This document shows positions 35,509 through 45,509 of a stretch of DNA of 64,000 bases, piece by piece. Within the stretch, counting starts at the first letter, position 1, and each line of letters starts with the position of its first letter. Source of the stretch: Rhodoblastus sp963727035. Its GTDB lineage: Bacteria; Pseudomonadota; Alphaproteobacteria; Rhizobiales; Beijerinckiaceae. The notes beneath the pieces are model-generated. The model worked only from the letters and a program-made list of their open reading frames with translations. It was not told where the DNA came from and ran no database searches. Location: the NCBI GenBank assembly GCA_963727035.1, contig CAVSEY010000001.1, positions 62,001-126,000 of the forward strand, written 5' to 3'. Both the position numbers and the translations under genes were made by a program.

Positions 35509-38238
35509 TTGGCCGACCAGAACGACGACAATCCGGTTCCGCCGTCTTCGGACATCCGTCCGGTCTCGATTACCGAGGAGATGAAAAGCTCTTATCTCGC
35601 TTATGCGATGAGCGTGATCGTGAGCCGCGCCCTGCCGGACGTGCGCGACGGCCTGAAACCCGTGCATCGGCGCATCCTCTATTCGACGCAGGAAAACAAT
35701 TTCCTGCCCGACCGGCCCTATGTGAAATCGGCCCGCATCGTCGGCGAGGTGATGGGTAAATACCATCCCCATGGCGACGCGGCGATCTATGACGCCCTGG
35801 TGCGCATGGCGCAGCCCTTCTCGATGAGCCTCCCGCTGATCGACGGCCAGGGCAATTTCGGCTCGGTGGACGGCGACCGCGCGGCGGCCATGCGCTACAC
35901 CGAATCGCGCCTCGCCCGGCCGGCCCTGGCCCTGATCGAGGACATCGATTCCGACACCGTCGATTTCCAGCCCAATTACGACGGCAAGGAGCAGGAGCCG
36001 ACGGTCCTGCCGGCGCGCTTTCCCAATCTTCTGGTCAATGGCGCGGGCGGCATCGCGGTCGGCATGGCGACCAATATTCCGCCGCATAATCTCGGCGAGG
36101 TCATCGACGCCTGCATCGCCTTGATCGACAGGCCCGACATGACGCTCCCCGAACTGATGGAGATCGTGCCGGGGCCGGATTTCCCCACCGGCGGCGCGAT
36201 CATGGGCCGCGCCGGCATCCGCCAGGCCTATGAAACCAGCCGTGGCTCGGTCGTGATCCGGGGCGTGGCGACGATCGAGACTTTGCGCAAGGATCGCGAG
36301 GCCATCGTCTTCACCGAAATTCCCTATCAGGTGAACAAGGCGACGCTGATCGAAAAGATCGCCGAACTGGTGCGCGACAAGAAGATCGAGGGCATATCCG
36401 ACCTGCGCGACGAATCCGACCGCGAAGGCATGCGCATCGTCATCGAGATCAAGCGCGACGCCGTGGCCGACGTGGTGCTGAACCAGCTCTACCGTTTCAC
36501 CGCGTTGCAAAGCTCGTTCGGCGTCAACATGATCGCGCTGAACGGTCGGCGGCCGGAAAGCCTGAACCTGACCGACTGCCTGAAGGCCTTCATCGATTTC
36601 CGCGAGGAAGTCGTCAGCCGGCGCACCAAGTTCAAGCTCAACAAGGCGCGCGACGGCGCCCATATCCAGGTCGGCCTCGCCATTGCGGTTGCGAATATCG
36701 ACGAAGTGATCCGCCTGATCCGCACCTCCGCCGATGCGGCGACGGCGCGCGAGGCGCTGATGGGCCGGGTCTGGCCGGCCCACGACATGGCGCCGCTGGT
36801 GGCGCTGATCGCCGACCCGCGTCATTCGATCGACGAGGACGGCAATTGCCGCCTGTCGGAGGCGCAGGCCCGCGCCATCCTCGACCTGCGCCTGCAAAGG
36901 CTGACCGCTCTGGGGCGCGACGAGATCGCGGAAAACCTCAACAAGCTGGCGGGTGAAATCGCCGAATATCTCGAAATCCTGCGCTCGCGCGAAAGGCTGT
37001 TCGCCATTGTGAAGGACGAGATGCTGGCGGTGAAAACGGCCCATGCCGTGCCGCGCCGCACGCAGATCCTCGATGTCGAAGGCGACATGATGGATGAGGA
37101 CCTCATCCAGCGCGAGGACATGGTGGTGACCGTCTCGCACGCCGGCTATATCAAGCGCGTGCCGCTCTCGACCTATCGCGCGCAAAGGCGCGGCGGCAAA
37201 GGCCGTTCCGGCATGCAGACCCGCGAGGAGGATTTCGTCCAGCGGCTCTTCGTCGCCTCGACCCATGCGCCGGTGCTGTTCTTCTCGTCGCGCGGCCAGG
37301 TCTACAAGGAAAAGGTCTGGCGCTTGCCGCTCGCCGCGCCGCAGGCGCGCGGCAAGGCCTTGGTCAACATGCTGCCGCTGACGCAAGGCGAGCGCATCAC
37401 CTCGATCATGGCCCTGCCCGAGGACGAGGCTTTGTGGGAAGGCCTGGACGTGATGTTCGCCACTACCGGCGGCACGGTCCGGCGCAACAAGTTGTCGGAT
37501 TTCACTTCGGTCAACCGCGCCGGCAAGATCGCGATGAAGCTCGACGAGGGCGAGGGCATTGTCGATGTCCAGATCTGCACCGAGGATCAGGACGTGCTGC
37601 TGACCACAACGAAAGGCCAGTGCATCCGCTTCAAGGTCGATGAGGTGCGCGTCTTCAAGGGCCGCGATTCGATGGGCGTGCGCGGGATCAATCTCGCCGA
37701 AGGCGACCGGGTCATCGCGCTCTCCATCCTCACCCACAGCGACGCCACCCCGGCCGAGCGCGCCGCTTTCCAGAAAATGCGCCGCGCCGCCGCCGGCGAG
37801 CCGGCCGAGCCCGAGGAGACGGACGAGGGCGTCGAGAACGTCGCGCCGCTCGCTCCCGAGCTTTTCGAGAGCATGGCGGGCGCGGAACAGCTGATCCTGA
37901 CCATTTCCGCCAATGGCTATGGCAAGCGCACCTCGTCTTACGAATATCGCGTCACCGGGCGCGGCGGCAAAGGCATTGTCGCCATGGTGGTCAACGCCCG
38001 CAACGGCGAACTGGTCGCCTCCATGCCGGTCGAAGCCGCCGACCAGATCATGCTGGTGACCGACGGCGGCCAGCTCATCCGCTGCCCGGTCGGGGGCATA
38101 CGCGTGGTCGGGCGCGGCAGCCAGGGCGTCATCGTCTTCAACACCGCGGAGACCGAAAAGGTCGTCTCGGTCGAGCGAATCAGCGAGGACGAGAACGGCG
38201 ACGACGACGAGGGCGAGACGGCGGAAGCCGAGGTTTGA
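35509..38238 (+). CDS. gyrA: DNA gyrase subunit A
   Basis: 909 residues from a TTG at 35509 (ADQNDDNPVPPSSDIRPVSI is the usual alphaproteobacterial leader). The breakage-reunion domain has the catalytic Tyr in MRYTESRLARPA. The C-terminal beta-pinwheel carries the GyrA box QRRGGKG, which separates gyrase from topoisomerase IV. The quinolone-determining segment reads HPHGDAAIYD, with Ala where E. coli has Ser83; Asp87 is retained. Ala here is common in alphaproteobacteria and lowers quinolone susceptibility. The long upstream in-frame extension crosses the patatin gene and is not real. Confidence 0.96.
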   Translation: MADQNDDNPVPPSSDIRPVSITEEMKSSYLAYAMSVIVSRALPDVRDGLKPVHRRILYSTQENNFLPDRPYVKSARIVGEVMGKYHPHGDAAIYDALVRMAQPFSMSLPLIDGQGNFGSVDGDRAAAMRYTESRLARPALALIEDIDSDTVDFQPNYDGKEQEPTVLPARFPNLLVNGAGGIAVGMATNIPPHNLGEVIDACIALIDRPDMTLPELMEIVPGPDFPTGGAIMGRAGIRQAYETSRGSVVIRGVATIETLRKDREAIVFTEIPYQVNKATLIEKIAELVRDKKIEGISDLRDESDREGMRIVIEIKRDAVADVVLNQLYRFTALQSSFGVNMIALNGRRPESLNLTDCLKAFIDFREEVVSRRTKFKLNKARDGAHIQVGLAIAVANIDEVIRLIRTSADAATAREALMGRVWPAHDMAPLVALIADPRHSIDEDGNCRLSEAQARAILDLRLQRLTALGRDEIAENLNKLAGEIAEYLEILRSRERLFAIVKDEMLAVKTAHAVPRRTQILDVEGDMMDEDLIQREDMVVTVSHAGYIKRVPLSTYRAQRRGGKGRSGMQTREEDFVQRLFVASTHAPVLFFSSRGQVYKEKVWRLPLAAPQARGKALVNMLPLTQGERITSIMALPEDEALWEGLDVMFATTGGTVRRNKLSDFTSVNRAGKIAMKLDEGEGIVDVQICTEDQDVLLTTTKGQCIRFKVDEVRVFKGRDSMGVRGINLAEGDRVIALSILTHSDATPAERAAFQKMRRAAAGEPAEPEETDEGVENVAPLAPELFESMAGAEQLILTISANGYGKRTSSYEYRVTGRGGKGIVAMVVNARNGELVASMPVEAADQIMLVTDGGQLIRCPVGGIRVVGRGSQGVIVFNTAETEKVVSVERISEDENGDDDEGETAEAEV

Positions 38239-38243
38239 GCGCC

Positions 38244-38981
38244 ATGGCCGGAAAGCCGCCCCATGACGATGTTTTCGACGAGGATTTCGCGCGCCGACGC
38301 GAGGCCGCCCGCGCAAAGCTCGATCAGATGGACCCCGCGCGGCGGGGCGGGCCGCTGGAAGACCCGAAGCGCCAGCACTGGTTCGAGGCCGTTTACGAGC
38401 TGGCCGGGGGCGACGCGGCCGGCGTGCCCTGGGGCAATCTCGCCGCCCATCCGCTGCTGGCGGACTGGCTGGCGCAAAACCCCGATCTGGCCGGCGTGAG
38501 GGCGCTCGATGTCGGCTGCGGGCTCGGCGACAACGCCTCCGCTCTGGCCGATCGCGGCGCCAAAGTGACGGCTTTCGATTTCGCGCCGCGCGCGGTGGAC
38601 TGGGCGCGCGGCCGTTTCGCGGGCAAAGACATCGACTTTGTCGTCGCCGATCTTTTTGCGCCGCCGCCGCAATGGCGCGAGGCCTTCGACCTCGTCCACG
38701 AAACCTATACTTTGCAGGCCCTGCCGGCGACGCTTCTGCCCACGATGCGCCAGGCTGTGGCCGATCTCGTCAGGCCGGGCGGGCGCCTGCTGGCGATTGC
38801 CCGCGCCCGCGAGGAAAGCCAGCGAATCGACGGCCCGCCTTGGCCGCTCGCCCGAAAGGACATCGACGCTTTCGGCGATTGCGGCCTCGTGCTGGAGAGT
38901 CTGGAGGATGCGGCGTCAGGCCCGGCTGCCATCCGCCACTGGCGGGCCTTGTTTCGCAAGCCGCTTGCGAACGAGCGTTGA
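38244..38981 (+). CDS. class I SAM-dependent methyltransferase
   Basis: 245 residues. The SAM-binding motif I is ALDVGCGLGDNASALADRG, followed by VTAFDFAPRAVDWARGRF and DFVVADLFAPP. The overall pattern resembles thiopurine/small-molecule methyltransferases (TPMT-like). The substrate is unknown. It starts 5 nt after the gyrA stop and is probably cotranscribed. I use ATG 38244; an in-frame TTG at 38235 overlaps the gyrA stop. Confidence 0.85.
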   Translation: MAGKPPHDDVFDEDFARRREAARAKLDQMDPARRGGPLEDPKRQHWFEAVYELAGGDAAGVPWGNLAAHPLLADWLAQNPDLAGVRALDVGCGLGDNASALADRGAKVTAFDFAPRAVDWARGRFAGKDIDFVVADLFAPPPQWREAFDLVHETYTLQALPATLLPTMRQAVADLVRPGGRLLAIARAREESQRIDGPPWPLARKDIDAFGDCGLVLESLEDAASGPAAIRHWRALFRKPLANER

Positions 38982-39013
38982 CAGCGCCGCCGGCGGAATC
39001 GCGCGATGCTGCA

Positions 39014-39040
39014 TAAAAAAAAGCCGCCCGGAGGCGGCTT
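39014..39040 (-). terminator. rho-independent terminator of rpmG
   Basis: An 8-bp stem AAGCCGCC/GGCGGCTT around a tetraloop (39021-39040) is followed on the minus strand by a run of T (39020-39015). It is 21 nt after the rpmG stop. A short T tract on the other side may also end transcripts from gyrA and the methyltransferase gene. Confidence 0.85.
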
Positions 39041-39060
39041 TAGGTCGGCTTTTTAACCGA

Positions 39061-39228
39061 TCACTTGATCTTGGTTTCCTTGAACTCGACGTGCTTGCGC
39101 GCGACGGGGTCATATTTCTTGAACGCGAACTTGTCAGTCTTGGTCCGGGCGTTCTTCTTGGTGACGTAGAAATAGCCGGTGTCGGCGGTGGACAGCAGCT
39201 TGATCTTGATCGTGGCGGCCTTGGCCAT
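39061..39228 (-). CDS. rpmG: 50S ribosomal protein L33
   Basis: 55 residues, too short for most ORF cut-offs: MAKAATIKIKLLSTADTGYF and NARTKTDKFAFKKYDPVARK are L33 hallmarks, ending HVEFKETKIK. It lacks the CxxC pairs of zinc-binding L33, so it is the Cys-minus form. It has its own promoter and terminator. Confidence 0.97.
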   Translation of the reverse strand: MAKAATIKIKLLSTADTGYFYVTKKNARTKTDKFAFKKYDPVARKHVEFKETKIK

Positions 39229-39331
39229 GGCGTTTACCTTGAAAGCGAAGCTGGGGCCGCATCCTCAAAAGCGGACATTGGCCGTTGACGGAACAAAAGA
39301 GGCCGGATCGCTCCGGCCCAAACTCGGGCGC

Positions 39332-39359
39332 ACCATACGCGCCGCGGCCTTTTTGTCAA
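39332..39359 (-). promoter_or_regulatory. sigma70-type promoter of rpmG
   Basis: On the minus strand TTGACA (39359-39354), a 16-nt spacer and TATGGT (39337-39332) give a near-consensus promoter about 100 nt upstream of the rpmG ATG. Confidence 0.65.
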
Positions 39360-39438
39360 GCCGCGCCTTCAAGGGTCATTTTTCCATGGAAGGCGGCCGT
39401 CGCGGCACTAAATTATAGCCAAGCAGGGAGAAACGGCC

Positions 39439-40293
39439 GTGACCACCGGGGCTCAATCGAACGAGAAACGCGCGCTTCACATCTGCGCGCTGCTGCCGGA
39501 GGCCGAAACCGCGCTTTCGACGCTGCAATGCGCCGTCGCCGCGGGCAGCGGCTTTGACGCCGAAATTTGCGCCGCCCATGTCGGATTCGACGCCCAGCAA
39601 GCGCTGGTGGACCCGGAGGAACTGGAAGTTCAGCAATTGCGGGAGATTTACGAGGGACCGCCCGCGGCCCGCGCGGCCCGGGTCAAGGCGGTGGTCGAGT
39701 CCTTCCGCGAGTCGGCGCCGAAGGCGCCGCCGATCAACTGGCGCGACGACGAAGGCGATGTCGAGGCCAATGTCGCCCTCGACGCCGCCGCCGCCGACCT
39801 GATCGTCGTCAGCCGCCCGGTCCATCTCGACGCCGCCGACGCCTTCCACGCCGCCTTGTTTGGCGGCCAGCGGCTGGTGCTGGTCGCGCCGCGCGATGTC
39901 GTCGACGGCGATCTGGTCATCGGCCGGCATATCGTCGTCGGCTGGAAGCCGGGCGCCTCGGCCGAGGCGACGGTGCGGGCGGCCTTGCCCTGGCTGGAAA
40001 AGGCCGAAAAAATCACTGTCCTGTGGGCCGCCAAGCCCGGCGCGGGATTTTACGAGCCGAGCGCCCGCGCGTTTTTCCAGCGGCTCGGCCTTGAGGTCGA
40101 GATCAATCATCTCGCCCGCAGCGCGGGCAGCGTCGGCCATGACCTGCTGATCGAGGCGGAGCGTCTCGGCGGCGACTGCCTGTTGATCGGCGCCTTTACC
40201 CATGGCGCGTGGTGGCAGACGCTGTTTGGCGGCGTCACCCGCGACGTCCTGGCGGAGGCGCGGATTCCGGTCTTCACCATGCGGGCGCGCTGA
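39439..40293 (+). CDS. universal stress protein family, tandem Usp domains
   Basis: 284 residues. Two Usp-like halves, the second ending with DLLIEAERLGGDCLLIGAFTH, GGVTRDVLAEARIPVFTMRA, the usual Usp C-terminus. The ATP-binding GX2GX9G(S/T) signature is modified (GAFTHGAWWQTLFGGVTRDV). GTG start 39439 with AGGGAG upstream. It is cotranscribed with the DMT transporter gene (3-nt gap). Its stress role is inferred from the family only. Confidence 0.85.
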   Translation: MTTGAQSNEKRALHICALLPEAETALSTLQCAVAAGSGFDAEICAAHVGFDAQQALVDPEELEVQQLREIYEGPPAARAARVKAVVESFRESAPKAPPINWRDDEGDVEANVALDAAAADLIVVSRPVHLDAADAFHAALFGGQRLVLVAPRDVVDGDLVIGRHIVVGWKPGASAEATVRAALPWLEKAEKITVLWAAKPGAGFYEPSARAFFQRLGLEVEINHLARSAGSVGHDLLIEAERLGGDCLLIGAFTHGAWWQTLFGGVTRDVLAEARIPVFTMRAR

Positions 40294-40296
40294 ACC

Positions 40297-41379
40297 TTGC
40301 CGGGCCTCTCGCCGAATTTCCTGCATCGACTTGGGCCGCTGTGGCCGGGCGTTCCGCTCGCGCTCGGCTCGGCGATCCTGTTCGGCCTGACCACGCCGCT
40401 CGCCAAGGCGTTGCTGGGGCAATTCGATCCGCAATTGCTGGCCGGCGCGCTCTATCTCGGCGCCGGCGCCGGCCTCGCCGGCTTCCACCTTGGCCGGCGC
40501 GCCATCGGCCTGCCCGCGCCCGAGGCGCCGCTGCGCCGCGCCGATCTGCCCTGGCTCGCGGCGGTGGTGTTTTTCGGCGGGTTTCTCGCGCCCTTGCTGC
40601 TGATGGCGGGCCTGAGCGCGACCGGCGCCGCCAACGCCTCGCTGCTGCTCAATCTCGAAGGCCTGGCGACCATGGCGATCGCCTGGCTGGTCTTTCACGA
40701 GAACGTCGACGCGCGGCTCTTCGCCGGCGCCATGGCGATTCTCGCCGGCGCCGTCGTCCTGTCCTGGCAGGGGCGCGGACTGGCGCTCGACAGGGGCGCT
40801 CTTCTGGTCGCCGGCGCGTGCCTTGCCTGGGGGATCGACAACAATCTCACCCGCAAATTGTCCTCGGCCGATCCGGTGTCGATCGTCGCGATCAAGGGGC
40901 TGGCGGCGGGCTCGGTCAATGTTTTCGCCGCGCTCGCGCTCGGCGCCGAGGCGCCCGGCGTGGCTTATTCAGGCGCGGCGGCGTTTTTGGGCTTTTTCGC
41001 GGTCGGGGTCAGCCTCGTTCTCTACATTCTCGCTTTGCGGCGGCTGGGCGCGGCGCGCACCGGGGCTTATTTCGCGCTCGCGCCCTTCATCGGCGCGCTG
41101 GCCTCATTGGTTTTGCTGCATGAACAGCCGACCGCGCGGCTCTTCGTTGCGGGCGCGCTGATGGGCCTCGGCCTGTGGCCGCATCTCGCCGAGCGGCACG
41201 AACACGAACATCGCCACGAGGCGCTGGAGCATGAGCACGTCCATGTCCATGACGAGCATCACCAGCACAGCCACGACGGTCCGGTGACCGAGCCGCATTC
41301 CCATCGCCACCGCCACGAACGGCTGGCCCATTCCCATCCGCATTACCCGGATCTGCACCACCGCCATCATCATGGGTGA
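40297..41379 (+). CDS. EamA/DMT-family transporter with histidine-rich tail
   Basis: 360 residues from TTG 40297. Ten hydrophobic helices in two EamA repeats (about 18-150 and 165-295), for example GANASLLLNLEGLATMAIAW and RLGAARTGAYFALAPFIGAL. The last 60 residues are extraordinarily His-rich (HEHVHVHDEHHQHSHDG, YPDLHHRHHHG) and probably cytoplasmic, so divalent metal binding is plausible. The substrate is unknown. It follows the Usp gene by 3 nt. Confidence 0.88.
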   Translation: MPGLSPNFLHRLGPLWPGVPLALGSAILFGLTTPLAKALLGQFDPQLLAGALYLGAGAGLAGFHLGRRAIGLPAPEAPLRRADLPWLAAVVFFGGFLAPLLLMAGLSATGAANASLLLNLEGLATMAIAWLVFHENVDARLFAGAMAILAGAVVLSWQGRGLALDRGALLVAGACLAWGIDNNLTRKLSSADPVSIVAIKGLAAGSVNVFAALALGAEAPGVAYSGAAAFLGFFAVGVSLVLYILALRRLGAARTGAYFALAPFIGALASLVLLHEQPTARLFVAGALMGLGLWPHLAERHEHEHRHEALEHEHVHVHDEHHQHSHDGPVTEPHSHRHRHERLAHSHPHYPDLHHRHHHG

Positions 41380-41431
41380 CGATTTCGAAATTTCGAAGCG
41401 CCTACGTGACGCGAAATCGACGCCGGGGATT

Positions 41432-41452
41432 CCCTCCCCCTTGTGGGGAGGG
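41432..41452. terminator. hairpin between DMT gene and glgX/malQ
   Basis: CCCTCCCC (41432-41439) and GGGGAGGG (41445-41452) form an 8-bp stem between convergent genes. No U tract follows, so termination is uncertain; the sequence type is often a dispersed intergenic repeat. Confidence 0.45.
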
Positions 41453-41470
41453 TAGGGATGGGGGGCGTCT

Positions 41471-44400
41471 TCAGCCGCGCGGCAAAGGCGGCAGCGCGCC
41501 GATTTCGCGCGACAGCTTGCGCCGCCAGTTGGGGCGCTCGCGGTCGGTGCCGGGCAGGTTGACGGCGATTTTCTCGCCGAGCAGGTCGTCGATCTGGATC
41601 ATCGCCAGGGCCGAGGGCGTTTTCGCCACATAGGCGTGGATCGCGGCGGCGAAATCTTGCTCCGAGACGAGCTGTTCCGGCAAAAAGCCTTGCGCGGCGA
41701 GCGCCGCGCGCAGGCGGGCGACGTCTTCCGCGCGGCGCGCGCGATCAAGAGCCGCGGCTTCCGGCGTCATCAGGCCGAGCGCGGCCTTTTCGTCGATGTC
41801 GGCGCCCAGCCGCCAGCCGGCGAGCGTCGGCAGGTCATGGGTCGAGGCGCAGGCGACCGCCTTTTGCGGATAAGCGGCGGGCGGCGCGAAATCGTCGCCA
41901 TAACGTTCGAACCACAGCACGCGATAGCTCAAGACATTGGCAGCCGACATTTTGTCGCGAAAACCCGGCGGCACGGTGCCGAGGTCCTCGCCGACGACGA
42001 GACAGCGCGCGCGCTGGCTTTCCAGAGCGAGCACGCCGATGAGATCGTCGAGCGGATAGGACAGATAGGCGCCCTGCGAGGCGGGCGCGCCCTCCGGCGT
42101 GACGAACAGGCGCTGTAGCGCCATGACATGATCGATGCGCAAGGCGCCGGCGTGGCGCATGTTGGCGCGCAGCAATGCGGCGAAGGCTTCATAGCCGCCG
42201 CGCGCCATGGCGAGCGGGTCGGGCGGGGGCAGGCCCCAGACCTGCCCGGTTTCGGCGATCGGGTCGGGCGGGGCGCCGACCGAGACGCCGCGCAGGAACA
42301 GATCCTGCTCGGCCGCGACCTCGCCGCCGTCCGGCGCCGCGCCCACCGCGAGATCGCAATAAAAGCCGAGCGAAAGGCCCGCCGCCCGGCCGCGCGCGGC
42401 GGCGCGGGCGAATTGCCGGTCGCACAGAAATTGCTCGAACAGGATCAAGCGGTCCGAAATTTTTTGTCCCCGCGCCTGCGCTTCGAACGAGGCGAAAAGC
42501 TGCAATCGCTCGCCGCCTTCGGCGACAAAACTCTCGAAATCGCGCGCGGCGGCAAGGTCGGGGTCGCGCCGTGCGGCCTCCTCGAAGCCTGAGAAATGCG
42601 CCGCGATCTTTTGCGCCTTCAGCGCCCAGACGGCCGGATAATCGACCTCGGCTTTCGCCGGCGAGTTCCTTGGCCGCGGCGCGCTCCTGCGGCGTGAGCG
42701 GGCAGGGCAGGCCGGTGACGTCGCCGAGAGTTTCAAGATCGAGATAGATCGGATCGAGGAAATTGCGGTCGCTCGGATAATAGGGGCTGGCGCGGTCGCG
42801 ATCGCGCGCGAACAGGGCGTGCAGCGGATTGATCCCGACCGTGGAATAGCCGGCGCTTCCCGCGCGTTCCGCCAGTTCGGCGAGCGAGGTGAAATCGCCG
42901 ATTCCCTGGTCGCCGTCGCGGCGCAGGCTGTAAACTTGCGCGGCGACGCCGGAGACGCGGGCGTCGAGCGCCGGCGGCCAGTAACAGGCGCTCGGAGCGA
43001 CGATCAGCGCGCAAGGCGCGTCCGGCGCGTCGATGCGGGTCAGTTTGTAACGCCCGACCGGCAGCGTCGGCAGGGTCGCGACCTGGACGGTCAAGGCGTC
43101 GCCGTCGCAGGCCCGGCGCTCTTCGCGGCGCAGGGCTTTGGCGTCGAGCGACAGGCGCCGGCGGGCGCCGGATTCATCCTCCAGCTCCAGTTCCGCGGAC
43201 GGTTCGGCAAGGACCAGAGGCGCCTCGATCGTCTCGCCCTCGCGCGCGACCAGAGCGAAGGGCAAGGCGCGGCGGTCGCGCTGGTCCGCAAGGCGTTTGA
43301 GGCTGACGCGGGCCTCGGCCTGGGTCGTCGCGGGCAGGCCCATGGCCTTGACCAGGGCGGCCTTGGTCGCATCGGGGACGATATGGCGTTCGCCCTTGAC
43401 GTCATGCCAATCCGGCGCGATCCCGGCCGCGCGGGCGAGGACGTCGAGGCTGGCGGGCGAGGCCGCGCGCGGCGCCTCCGGCTCCGCCGTGTCGACGAGG
43501 ACCACGGTCGAGCGCGGCGCCACCACCACGATTTCATCGCCGTCGAAGCCGGCGCCGCCGCCGGCGCCATCCTCGGCGCTGGTGTCGAGCGCGCGGCGCC
43601 AGAAATGGCCCTGGCTCGGCGGCGGCAGGCGGAAATGCGCTTCCTCGCGGCCGGCGTTGAAAAGAAGGCCGGCGCGCGAGCCCTCAGTCGTGAAAAAGGC
43701 GGCGAGAAAGCGCCGCTGGCCCTCGCGCCATTGTTCGGGTTGCAAGGTTTCGCCATCGGCGCCGCGCCATTCGACATCGGCGGGGCCGCCGTCGTCGCGC
43801 GGCGCGCCGGTCAGGAAATGGTTCGGCCGCAAGGCGGGGGTGGCCTTGCGCAAGGCGATCAGCGCGCCGGTGAAGGCGGTGAGCCGCGCGTCGGCTTTCC
43901 TCCAGTCGAGCCAGCCGATCTCGTTGTCCTGGCAATAGGCGTTGTTGTTGCCGTTCTGGCTGTGGCCCTGGTCGGCGCCCATCGACAGCATCGGCGTGCC
44001 GTGGGAGAGCAGCAGCAGGGCGAGGAGGTTGCGCTGATCGCGCCGCCGGGCGGCAAGAATCGCCTCGTCCGCCGTTTCGCCCTCGACGCCATTGTTCCAC
44101 GAATAATTGGCGTCCGTCCCGTCGCGGTCGCCTTCGTCATTGGCCTCGTTGTGCTTGCGCTCATAGGACGCCAGATCGGCCAAGGTGAAGCCGTCATGGG
44201 CGGTGACGAAATTCACGCTCCGCGAGGGCGGCTTGCGCCCGGCGAAATGATCGGACGAGCCGGCGACGCGGGTGGCGATCTCCCCGATCATGCCGGCGTC
44301 TCCGCGCCAGAATTTGCGCGCCGCGTCGCGGAAACCATCGTTCCATTCGCCCCAGTTGGCGGGAAAGGCGCCGAGCTGGTAGCCGCCCGGCCCGATGTCC

Positions 44401-45509
44401 CACGGCTCGGCGATGAGCTTCAAGGCGCGCAGGGCCGGGTCCTGGTCGATGGCCGCCAGCAGCGGCGCATGCGGGTCGAAACCTTCGGCGCGGCGGCCGA
44501 GGGTGGTGGCGAGATCGAAACGGAAGCCGTCGACGCCGCCGTAATCGGCCCAGGCGCGCAGGGCGTCCATGGCGAGGCGCACGACGGCGGGATGGTCGAG
44601 CCGCAGGATGTTGCCGCAGCCGGCGTCATTGACATAGGCGGCGGGATCGGCGGGATCGAGCCGGTAAAAGACCGCATTGTCGAGGCCGCGCAGCGAGACG
44701 GTCGGGCCCTTGGCGTCGCTCTCGCCGCTGTGGTTGAGCACCACGTCGATCAGGACCTCGAAGCCGGCGTCCTGCAACGCGGCGACGCTCTCGCGCACTT
44801 CGCGCCAGCCGCCCGGCGCGAGGCGCGGGTCGGGCGCGCAAAAGGCGATCGGATTATAGCCCCAGTAATTGGTCAGGCCCGCCGCGCGCAAATGGCGCTC
44901 GTCGATCCAGCCGGCGCAGGGCATCAGTTCCAGCGTGGTCACGCCAAGCTGGCGCAGGGGGGACAGGGCGGCCGGATGGGCGAGGCCGGCGAAGGTCCCG
45001 CGCAATTCTTCCGGCACGGCGTCGAGCATGCGGGTGAAACCGCGCACATGGAGTTCCTGGATGATGGTTTCGGACCAGGGAATCCTGCGGCGACGGGGCC
45101 GCGCCAGTTGCGGCGCGGCGGCGACCGCCTTGGGCGCGAAAGGCCCGCTGTCGGAGTCGAAGTCGAACAGGGAATCATGCAGGCGGATCGGGCCGTCGAG
45201 CGCCAGGGCGAAGGGATCGAACAGCAGCTTGTTGGGGTTGAAGCGCAGGCCCTGTTCGGGCCGCCACGGCCCATGGGCGCGCAGGCCGTAACGCACGCCG
45301 GCGCTTAAATTCGGCGTGAAGCCATGAAAGACCGGGCCGGTCCGTCCCGGCAAAGCGAGCCGGGCGAGCTCCTGGCGGCCGCTCGCGTCGAACAGGCACA
45401 ATTCGATCTTTTGCGCCGATTCCGAATAGACGGCGATATTGGCGCCGCCTTCGACGAGCCTCAGTCCGAAGGGCTCGGGCGAGCCGGCAAGGAGCTTATC
45501 CGGAATCAA
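41471..45509 (-). CDS. glgX: fused glycogen debranching enzyme GlgX / 4-alpha-glucanotransferase MalQ, frame disrupted in MalQ part
   Basis: TTG start at 45509 overlapping the glgA stop. The GlgX half (about 1-700) has an N-terminal CBM48 and GH13 regions VLIDVVLNHSGE, GFRFDLATTL (nucleophile Asp), LIAEPWDIG (acid/base Glu) and VTAHDGFTL. The GH77 MalQ half has ALRIDHVMAL, VVGEDLGTVPPGF and CASTHDLPTLAG. The frame changes once, at GCCGGCG (42656-42662), inside the MalQ part. Removing one base rejoins ELA with AKAEVDYPAVWALK, and the total of 4039 nt is one over a multiple of three. GlgX removes limit-dextrin branches; MalQ then redistributes the maltooligosaccharides. Confidence 0.9.

Noticed and set aside
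35464..38316. 950-codon minus-strand open frame over gyrA
   Set aside because: Antisense shadow of the unmistakable gyrA, produced by GC-rich third positions.
42819..45308. 829-codon plus-strand open frame over glgX/malQ
   Set aside because: Antisense shadow; the minus strand shows all GH13 and GH77 motifs.
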